From positions 1-11,047 of the forward strand of contig JAITHM010000096.1 in the NCBI GenBank assembly GCA_031279965.1: a stretch of 11,047 nt of DNA. Direction: 5' to 3'. Source of the stretch: Spirochaetaceae bacterium (GTDB lineage Bacteria > Spirochaetota > Spirochaetia > Treponematales > Breznakiellaceae). Of this stretch, positions 5,975-11,047 are shown piece after piece. The first letter of the stretch is position 1; each line of letters starts with the position of its first letter. Below the pieces are notes generated by a model, which was not told the DNA's origin, ran no database searches, and was given only the letters and a program-made list of their open reading frames with translations. A program made the translations under genes and the position numbers.

Positions 5975-6348
5975 GGGCGTTCATACCGGGCCATATTGAT
6001 CGGTGTTTCGTAGACATCAACAGCCTGAAGAAGCGCCGCATCAAGCTGGTGTGCGGGGAATTCTTCCGTCATCCTGGTAAAAATATACTGCGCGATACGT
6101 TCAGCACTAGGATCATCTTTAAAAAATACATTATCATTAAGATTTGTATGATCAAGTTCACCGGTAACAGTACGAAGTGCTGCTTTGACAAGGCCAAAAT
6201 CGGCAAGCATACCGCCGGAATCAAGCTGTGAACCACGCAACCACACTACAACACGGTAGTTATGGCCATGTAAACGTTCACATTTCCCATGATAATGCGT
6301 TAGAAAATGTGCGGCTGCGAATTCTGATTCAGATTTAATTGTCCACAT
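5968..6348 (-). CDS. queD: 6-carboxytetrahydropterin synthase / PTPS family (QueD)
   Basis: A 126-residue T-fold enzyme that converts dihydroneopterin triphosphate to 6-carboxytetrahydropterin, an early step to queuosine. Zinc ligands are His14 (FAAAHF), His27 and His29 (LHGHNY). Catalytic Cys23 stands in the CxxxHGH arrangement (CERLHGH) typical of QueD. LDHTNLND (65-72) supplies the Asp/His relay, and the ligand-binding Glu is in YETPIN (113-118). Length is normal (about 120). No other queuosine gene is nearby; a true PTPS role is possible but less likely given the Cys spacing. The start is set by homology because the protein must begin at MWTIKSESEF. No ribosome-binding site is visible: the bases before it are the T run of a terminator. 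It overlaps the AMMECR1 gene by seven bases. Confidence 0.88.
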   Translation of the reverse strand: MWTIKSESEFAAAHFLTHYHGKCERLHGHNYRVVVWLRGSQLDSGGMLADFGLVKAALRTVTGELDHTNLNDNVFFKDDPSAERIAQYIFTRMTEEFPAHQLDAALLQAVDVYETPINMARYERPC

Positions 6349-6353
6349 GACAT

Positions 6354-6395
6354 AAAAAGCAGGGAGCAGAAATGAAAGATATTCACTTTGCTCCC
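6354..6395 (-). terminator. Strong intrinsic terminator of the HTH gene, abutting queD
   Basis: On the minus strand the arm GGGAGCAAAGTGAA (6395-6382) pairs with TTCATTT plus TGCTCCC (6376-6362), around one bulged C (6369) and a five-base loop: 14 pairs including one G-U. TGC and five T (6358-6354) follow. It starts ten bases after the HTH stop codon. The T run ends five bases before the queD ATG, so this structure also decides how much transcription reaches queD and AMMECR1. Confidence 0.75.
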
Positions 6396-6405
6396 CATGT
6401 ACGAT

Positions 6406-6882
6406 TTAAAACGGGTAACCAGAAGAAGACGGTGTTGTTGGTGAAGAAGATGAAGCTGCGCGCGGTTTACGCACGGCTTTCTTTCCAGCTTTTTTGGCTC
6501 CGGCTTTCTTTACGCCAGCCTTGGGGCCTTTTTTCGCAGGAGTTTTTTTGCTTGCAACCTTTTCAACCTTGACAGGTTTTGCTTTTTTAAGCTCTTTAAG
6601 TTGTTTTTGAAGTTTGTTATTCTTTTTCGCATCCGCTAAACCAGCTTTCTTCTGGAGCTCAATCCAATAGTCCGCTGTTGTACCGAAGTATTTTGCGAAT
6701 ACTAACGCGCGTTCAACATCGACTTTTGCATTGCCATCCAGCAATTTTTTCAATGTCATAACGCTAAGCCCCACATCCTTAGCTACCTGTGCCTGGGACA
6801 AATTCAATTTTTTGATTTGTTTTTCCAGTTCCGCTCCCGGCGTTTTCCCGCCGCTGTTTGTTGACCCCTTACCTCTGGGCAT
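6406..6882 (-). CDS. HigA/XRE-type HTH protein with histone-like Lys/Ala tail
   Basis: 158 residues from the chosen start. Residues 27-72 form a helix-turn-helix like the HigA antidote group (LSQAQVAKDVGLSVMTLKKLLDG, then the helix ending FAKYFGTTADYWIELQ). Residues 86-142 are a Lys/Ala/Pro-rich tail (KKTPAKKGPKAG, KKAGAKKAGKKAV) resembling histone H1 or bacterial histone-like proteins, and the last 16 are Ser/Pro/Thr-rich. The HTH would give sequence preference and the tail non-specific DNA affinity; that is inference. The start is ATG at 6882, with AAGGAG (6889-6894) six bases upstream; an in-frame TTG at 6942 would be 20 residues longer but lies inside the promoter -35. No toxin gene (HigB-like) is adjacent, so it is an orphan antitoxin-like regulator or a nucleoid-associated protein. 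It has its own promoter and terminator. Confidence 0.82.
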   Translation of the reverse strand: MPRGKGSTNSGGKTPGAELEKQIKKLNLSQAQVAKDVGLSVMTLKKLLDGNAKVDVERALVFAKYFGTTADYWIELQKKAGLADAKKNNKLQKQLKELKKAKPVKVEKVASKKTPAKKGPKAGVKKAGAKKAGKKAVRKPRAASSSSPTTPSSSGYPF

Positions 6883-6912
6883 ATCTATCTCCTTATATAT
6901 TAAGATATTCTC

Positions 6913-6942
6913 ATCATACCACACAATGAATTTTTTTTGCAA
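6913..6942 (-). promoter_or_regulatory. Promoter of the histone-tailed HTH gene
   Basis: On the minus strand TTGCAA (6937-6942) and TATGAT (6913-6918) are 18 bases apart, with TG one base before the -10 (extended -10 element). An A/T-rich stretch at 6955-6990 lies just upstream of the -35 and could act as an UP element. The rest of the gap 6943-7026 holds no gene that I can see and no clear terminator for the MFS gene. Confidence 0.55.
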
Positions 6943-7026
6943 GCGGCTTTGCAGAAAAAAGCTTTATTTTTATTGTTTTATTTTATAGAATACCTTAACA
7001 TGTGTTTCGTTATACTACTAATATGA

Positions 7027-8244
7027 TTATGTTCGCTGTTTTAAAGGCGCTGTTTTTATCGTGGCCGCATAAATGCTATTCAGCAGGCCCAACAAAGCAG
7101 AAAGCGAAAAAAGCACTTCTATGCCGGTGCAGTTCCATATCCAGCCACCCAAAAGGGCAATAAAAATTGAGATAAGATGATTTACTGATATGCCGGTAGA
7201 AAGTGTTGCAGTAATTTCCTCCTTATTTGAAGAGATTGACTGTACATATACGTTGGTTGCCATGCTGCCAAGTGACAGTATTGAATCAAAGATAAAATTG
7301 ACGCATACAATGATAAAAGCCGTTCTGTGAGAAAAGAAATGCTGCGAGAAGCCGTAAAAAAAACAGACCGCGATTAAAATAAGCGTATCACAGATCATGA
7401 CAGGCTTGAATCCAATTCGATCAATAAGCCGCCCAACAAGCGGCGAAAATATCATTCCTGCTCCCGCACAAAGCGCAAGTAAAAAAGCGATAAGCGATGT
7501 ATTGGCACCATATTCAGCAATAAGGACAAGCGGTGCAAATGTAAAAAATATTTGTTTTCGCGCTCCGTAAAACACTTCAAGCATATAATATTTTTGATAT
7601 TTACGGGCAAAATAAAAGCGTCTGCGGGCTGTTGTAAGCCTTGTTCCTTTAAGCGCGGCGGCAATGAGCAGCGCAGAGAGCAGCAATGTACTTGAGAGAG
7701 CAAGTACCAGCTTAAACGGCAGCTGAGAATCACGCGAGAAACCAAATTTGGTGCAGACAAAAAAAATCAGTGTTACCAAAAGATAGCCGGCGATATTTCC
7801 AAGATTATTAATCGTACTGGTAACGCCAAGTGCTGCGCCGCCTTTTGAAGGACGCGCCAAATTGAGCGAGATAGTACTTTTTACCGGCATGATAATATGC
7901 TCGCCTATGCTGAATATAATCATGCAGAGTACCACAAAAAACGTTAGCGCAGGCGCGGCAAACAATCCGGTAATACCGGCAAGCATGATGGCAAGCCCGA
8001 TTTTAAAAATTTTTGATTCGGCAAACTGGTACATCATGGCAAGAAACAGCACAACAAGCAGGCCTGGAATTTCACGAAAGAATTCGATAATCCCCCGGTC
8101 AAAGGGCGTTACATGAAGGATTTCGACAAGGTAATTATCCTGCATACCCCGGTAAAGGCCGTAAGCTATTCCAGAAACTACAAGCGAAAATAAAAAACGC
8201 CCTTTCCGTGCATCTTCGCGGTAAATATCAGAAAACAATATCAT
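7027..8244 (-). CDS. MFS transporter, substrate unknown
   Basis: A 405-residue inner-membrane protein with about 12 hydrophobic helices, in the normal length range for the major facilitator superfamily. The second half carries the family loop motif GRLIDRIGFK (271-280), between helices 8 and 9. The long cytoplasmic loop (about 200-225: Arg/Lys/Tyr-rich) separates the two halves. STINNLGNIAG (143-153) fits the helix-5 region. The substrate cannot be read from sequence. It begins 16 bases after the stop of the S41-like gene, with no ribosome-binding site visible in that gap, so it probably depends on translation from upstream. Last gene of the three-gene operon, so transport may relate to products handled by the exported peptidase-like protein. 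Confidence 0.85.
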   Translation of the reverse strand: MILFSDIYREDARKGRFLFSLVVSGIAYGLYRGMQDNYLVEILHVTPFDRGIIEFFREIPGLLVVLFLAMMYQFAESKIFKIGLAIMLAGITGLFAAPALTFFVVLCMIIFSIGEHIIMPVKSTISLNLARPSKGGAALGVTSTINNLGNIAGYLLVTLIFFVCTKFGFSRDSQLPFKLVLALSSTLLLSALLIAAALKGTRLTTARRRFYFARKYQKYYMLEVFYGARKQIFFTFAPLVLIAEYGANTSLIAFLLALCAGAGMIFSPLVGRLIDRIGFKPVMICDTLILIAVCFFYGFSQHFFSHRTAFIIVCVNFIFDSILSLGSMATNVYVQSISSNKEEITATLSTGISVNHLISIFIALLGGWIWNCTGIEVLFSLSALLGLLNSIYAATIKTAPLKQRT

Positions 8245-8260
8245 TTAATGCAGCACGATT

Positions 8261-9589
8261 TTAATTTTCTTTTCCATCAATAATACCCAGCGCAGCCTCA
8301 AGCTGCAAGTCGCGGCCGCCCCTGAAATCGCTGGCGGACATTTCAACAACAATTTCCGGCTGTATCCCAACACCGTCATAATTGCTTTTATCAACACCCC
8401 GCGTCTGGAAGCCTGCCTGAATAACATTTTTCCAGAAAGGGCCGCCGTTAAATGAACCGCCATTGGTATAAAGCGGAGTCGTGCTGCTTAAACGAGGCCC
8501 CAGCGCGCCAAAAGTACGGTATCCTACAGAACAACCAGAAGGCATTTCCTTTGCCACTAAAACAAGAAGTTCCGCGCAGGATATTGAATAATCATTACAC
8601 AATACAACAACAGGAATGCCTGGCTGCTGCACACGCTGCGACGCCGGGGCAGCAGGAATATAGTAGGGCGCCCAGGGCTTGTAATCAAGCGGCGAAAGAC
8701 TCTTTTTTACGCGGGTATAGGCAATAAGAAGATCACTCTGCAATAACGGCCCAACAATATACGGTATATCAATATTCGCACCGCCGTTATTTCCCCGTAC
8801 ATCAAAGATAACACCGCGCAAATTTGGATCATTAAGAAATGAAAAATATTTTTGCATAAAATTTGTCACCGGTGTCGCTGTCGCCGTACGTTCCCGCTGA
8901 ACAGCATCGTAAATGTTAAATCCGTTAAAGTAGAGATATGCAATAATACCGCCTTGTGAATGCATACGGTATCCTGTTGCCGCCCGCAAATATACCGTAC
9001 TGCTATCTCCTCCACTAAACGATACATTTATGCTGGATCCTTCCTGATCAATATAAGTGCTTATAACCTCTTTCCAGAAATTAAAATTTGAGTCTAAAAA
9101 ACCGCTCCAGTTGCTCAAAAAAACGGAGCTATTAACGGCAGTTTCTCTTTTTTTGACATTTGCATAGGACGGCATAATCGGCCCCGGCTGTGAATTCGAA
9201 GCGAACCATCCTCTGGCAAACTCGATAACAAGATGCCCGTCATGAAGCGGCGCAACTATTTCGGCAAAATATGAATAAGCCGTGCGGGCTGTCGATTCGG
9301 CAACTTCAACATTGTTTGAAGTTTCAGGCACGATAACACCAAGCGCATCAAATTTCGGCAGATATGTCCGGTATATTTCGTCCCAATACCCCTCCGGCTC
9401 AACATCCCAATAAACGTAATTGTTATTCATGCCTTGCCAGAATTTGTCAAAAATCTCGTCCATGCGGAACGAGCTTGCGTAATAACCGTTTGCATCTGGA
9501 TTATCAAGCAGAACATTAGCACGGCAGGCGCGAGTAAGCAGCAGAATAACAAGCAGCGCGGCAAGCGTAACATGATGCTTTAATTTCAT
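8261..9589 (-). CDS. S41-family peptidase-like exported protein, putative lipoprotein
   Basis: 442 residues. A signal segment (7-20) ends at TRAC (C22), a loose lipobox, so the protein is likely lipid-anchored or secreted. The S41 catalytic fold is recognisable: LHDGH (115-119) as in the tricorn/IRBP-like branch, GVIFDVRGNNGG (259-270), the nucleophile region DYSISCAE (333-340) with Ser337 as the expected nucleophile, GYRTFGALG (356-364) where processing proteases carry a lysine (here Ala362), and GVGIQPEIVV (406-415). Absence of that lysine, together with His119, fits a Ser/His-type S41 enzyme rather than a CtpA-like Ser/Lys one. No clear PDZ domain is visible. AGGAGG lies five bases before the ATG and overlaps the TAG of the beta-barrel gene, so the two are coupled. 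Substrate unknown. Confidence 0.8.
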   Translation of the reverse strand: MKLKHHVTLAALLVILLLTRACRANVLLDNPDANGYYASSFRMDEIFDKFWQGMNNNYVYWDVEPEGYWDEIYRTYLPKFDALGVIVPETSNNVEVAESTARTAYSYFAEIVAPLHDGHLVIEFARGWFASNSQPGPIMPSYANVKKRETAVNSSVFLSNWSGFLDSNFNFWKEVISTYIDQEGSSINVSFSGGDSSTVYLRAATGYRMHSQGGIIAYLYFNGFNIYDAVQRERTATATPVTNFMQKYFSFLNDPNLRGVIFDVRGNNGGANIDIPYIVGPLLQSDLLIAYTRVKKSLSPLDYKPWAPYYIPAAPASQRVQQPGIPVVVLCNDYSISCAELLVLVAKEMPSGCSVGYRTFGALGPRLSSTTPLYTNGGSFNGGPFWKNVIQAGFQTRGVDKSNYDGVGIQPEIVVEMSASDFRGGRDLQLEAALGIIDGKEN

Positions 9590-9594
9590 ATCAA

Positions 9595-9600
9595 CCTCCT
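9595..9600 (-). promoter_or_regulatory. Perfect Shine-Dalgarno overlapping a stop codon
   Basis: AGGAGG (minus strand, 9600-9595) lies five bases before the ATG of the S41-like gene. Its first two bases are shared with the TAG stop (9601-9599) of the beta-barrel gene, so ribosomes ending one gene cover the initiation site of the next. Confidence 0.85.
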
Positions 9601-10375
9601 AATGAAACACCCTAAAAACTTCTTCGTTAAACATAACACCCACGTGAATAGTCCACGTCTCATTTTTTTGAGGAACAAAACGTTCTTCATAATAGTTTGT
9701 TTGTAAATCAGAAAAACTGTGGTGATACCGGCTTTCAAGATAAACATCAAATCTGGCCAAATGATATTGAACGCCAAAGCCCGCCGCCAACCCATATTCA
9801 AACCGGTTATCTCTATCGTTAAAATCTTCAAAATAATTATAGTGGTAAATGTCGGCTGAGCCAGGCAGCTTCACTGTGCTGGAAGGCGTCGCGCCCCGTT
9901 CCTGTTTTGCAAGCCAAAAACCAAGAAATCCGCCGCCTACGCCGTAAATCTTAAGCCCCTGATCTGAACGGGGCCATGAAACATGGGCAAGAAATGCGCA
10001 ATTCAAAAAATGATTGATTGTCTGATCGTTATAGCGGGGATAATTGGGAACTGTGCGGACATATCCGTATCCTTTCTGGATATAGCTAAGTTCAGCCTGA
10101 CCAGCAAACCAGTCCAAAAAACGATAGCGGGCAGGAATACTTACAAAAAAAGCATGCCCTGCTATATTTTCTGTTTGCGGGTAAGAAACACCGCCCTGAT
10201 AGAGACTATTATTAACATAACCTGCGCTTATTCCATAATTCCATCGATATGCACTATCAAAGCCCGCCGCTTGTTCAGCTGCGCCTCCAGTCATCATCAT
10301 AACTGCCACCAGTAAAAAACGCTTGTGCGTCATATTTTCACGCCATGCTTTTAGTATCGGTAAAAATCGTTTCAT
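9599..10375 (-). CDS. Outer-membrane beta-barrel protein
   Basis: 258 residues. A signal peptide (hydrophobic core FLLVAVMMMTG about 20-30, likely cut after the AAG near 38) precedes alternating aromatic strands such as YGISAGYV (47-54), a PARYRFLDWFAGQAELSYIQKGYGYV run, LKIYGVGGGFLGFWLA, YGLAAGFGVQYHLARFDVYLESRYHHSF and WTIHVGVMF near the end. This is the pattern of small OmpA/PorT-like eight-strand barrels; no OmpA C-terminal peptidoglycan domain follows. It ends in His rather than the usual terminal Phe. Start chosen at 10375; AGGAG is 12 bases before it, which is long, and ATG at 10333 (MTHKRF) would also give a shorter, normal signal peptide. First gene of the operon with the S41-like protein and MFS transporter; it may hold or feed the peptidase-like partner at the cell surface, by inference. 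Confidence 0.72.
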   Translation of the reverse strand: MKRFLPILKAWRENMTHKRFLLVAVMMMTGGAAEQAAGFDSAYRWNYGISAGYVNNSLYQGGVSYPQTENIAGHAFFVSIPARYRFLDWFAGQAELSYIQKGYGYVRTVPNYPRYNDQTINHFLNCAFLAHVSWPRSDQGLKIYGVGGGFLGFWLAKQERGATPSSTVKLPGSADIYHYNYFEDFNDRDNRFEYGLAAGFGVQYHLARFDVYLESRYHHSFSDLQTNYYEERFVPQKNETWTIHVGVMFNEEVFRVFH

Positions 10376-10404
10376 AGCCCCTCAGAACTCCTCTGCACAG
10401 CCCG

Positions 10405-10433
10405 TTGCGCAATTCATACATTTTAAGTATAAC
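10405..10433 (+). promoter_or_regulatory. Promoter of the acetolactate synthase small subunit gene
   Basis: TTGCGC (10405-10410) and TATAAC (10428-10433) are 17 bases apart. The expected start near 10440 leaves a short leader holding AAGGA (10442-10446). The TTG at 10405 could be read as a start codon, but as a -35 it is better explained, since the family begins at the GTG at 10456. The leader is too short for a T-box or attenuator. Confidence 0.55.
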
Positions 10434-10454
10434 AGATAATGAAGGATATGAAAA
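10426..10454 (-). promoter_or_regulatory. Promoter of the beta-barrel/S41/MFS operon
   Basis: On the minus strand TTTTCA (10449-10454) and TATACT (10426-10431) are 17 bases apart, with TGT directly before the -10 (extended -10). It overlaps the -10 of the plus-strand promoter (10428-10433), so the two directions probably compete for polymerase. The leader to the ATG at 10375 is about 45 bases. Confidence 0.45.
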
Positions 10455-10455
10455 G

Positions 10456-10947
10456 GTGAAGCTTCATATTGTATCAGTATTGGTAGAAAACCGTGCGGGG
10501 ACTTTAAGCCGCGTGTGTGGTCTTTTTAGCCGCCGCGGTTATAACATTGACAGCCTTACGGTAGGTGAAACAGAAAATCCTGCCATTTCCCGCATGACGA
10601 TAGCCGTCTCCGGCGATGAAGCGATACTTGAACAGATCGTCAAGCAGCTTGGTAAACTTGTTGATGTCATTGCCATCCGCGAGCTTGAAAACGCAAAAAG
10701 CATAAGCCGTGAAATTATGCTTGTTAAGGTACAGGCCAACGAACAAAGCCGGTCGGCGATTGTCGAGGTTGCGGCAATCTTCCGTTCACGTGTTATTGAT
10801 ATTTCACCAGCAACCATCACCGTTGAAGCTACGGGAAGCTCAGAAAAACTTGACGGCCTTTTGCAGCTGCTCCATCCCTATGGCATTCTTGAAATGGCCC
10901 GCACCGGCGCTGTTGCGCTGGAACGAGGCAGCGCTATTTTAAAGTAA
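10456..10947 (+). CDS. ilvH: Acetolactate synthase small (regulatory) subunit
   Basis: A 163-residue regulatory subunit of acetohydroxyacid synthase, which stimulates the catalytic subunit and gives valine feedback in branched-chain amino acid synthesis. The N-terminal ACT domain (3-74) has the family opening LHIVSVLVENRAGTLSRVCGLFSRRGYNIDSLTVG in shortened form: ENRAGTLSRV (11-20) and GYNIDSLTVG (28-37). The C-terminal ACT-like half (80-155) includes REIMLVKVQAN and HPYGILEMARTG (140-151). Normal length for the family (about 160-175). The start is GTG at 10456 with AAGGA nine bases upstream; a TTG at 10405 would add 17 unconserved residues and overlaps the promoter. The catalytic subunit (ilvB/ilvI) is not in the window; it and ilvC may lie beyond the right edge or elsewhere. 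ilvN is an equally valid symbol. Confidence 0.92.
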   Translation: MKLHIVSVLVENRAGTLSRVCGLFSRRGYNIDSLTVGETENPAISRMTIAVSGDEAILEQIVKQLGKLVDVIAIRELENAKSISREIMLVKVQANEQSRSAIVEVAAIFRSRVIDISPATITVEATGSSEKLDGLLQLLHPYGILEMARTGAVALERGSAILK

Positions 10948-11047
10948 TGCTGACTAACTTATGCCGGCCTGGTGCAGAAAGGCGCGGCAGTCTTGCAGGT
11001 TTTGGCAGAAGCATGTTATTTTCATCATAAAGTTTAAAATTGCGCTC

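Noticed and set aside
6349..6405. A preQ1 riboswitch before queD
   Set aside because: The gap is filled by the terminator hairpin. I see no preQ1-I type stem with the C-rich and A-rich tail segments, and the T run leads straight into the start codon.
6372..6572. A plus-strand frame with GGGAG before its ATG
   Set aside because: The apparent ribosome-binding site is part of the terminator stem, and the frame is the reverse of the Lys/Ala-rich tail of the HTH protein.
10951..11047. An open minus-strand frame running in from the right edge and ending at a TAG near 10951
   Set aside because: About 30 codons, including LQDCRAFLHQAGIS, would be the tail of a convergent gene. The plus strand is also open here from the ATG at 10965, and I recognise neither. 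The segment is too short to call a gene.

Overview
The window looks like ordinary chromosome of a mid-GC spirochaete, most likely a Treponema. The pointers are: signal peptides ending in loose lipobox-like cysteines, a Crp-family regulator with two cyclic-nucleotide-binding domains beside a class III cyclase-like gene, a long unrecognised protein coupled to a cytidylate-kinase-like gene, and a trace of a tyrosine-integrase N-terminus of a kind I recall from Treponema. The genus is inferred from protein character, not from an rRNA. No CRISPR array, complete mobile element or rRNA is present.

Nearly everything reads on the minus strand. From the right edge inwards: an outer-membrane beta-barrel protein, an S41-peptidase-like exported protein and an MFS transporter form one tight operon (10375 to 7027). 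Next is a lone HigA-type HTH protein with a histone-like Lys/Ala tail, with its own promoter and a strong terminator (6942 to 6354). A queD/AMMECR1 pair follows (6348 to 5399). A regulatory block comes next (5365 to 905): a dual cyclic-nucleotide-binding Crp-type regulator, a membrane-anchored class III cyclase homologue that has lost its catalytic residues, a 536-residue protein of unknown function and a cytidylate-kinase-like protein with an altered Walker A. Last is a flavin split-barrel (PPOX-family) protein with an export signal and a near-consensus promoter of its own (871 to 303).

On the plus strand, the left edge carries the 3' part of tRNA-Arg(UCG), two hairpins and a decayed integrase start whose initiation codon appears to have changed from ATG to ACG. 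Together these look like the scar of an element once integrated at the tRNA. At the right edge, the acetolactate synthase regulatory subunit is read on the plus strand from a promoter whose -10 overlaps that of the divergent outer-membrane operon.

The most interesting points are the pseudo-cyclase/dual-cNBD pair and a 10-bp motif shared by the upstream regions of two genes in that block, the histone-tailed orphan HTH protein, the exported PPOX protein, the queD start placed directly behind a terminator, and the integrase scar at tRNA-Arg. No clearly new defence or mobile system is visible.
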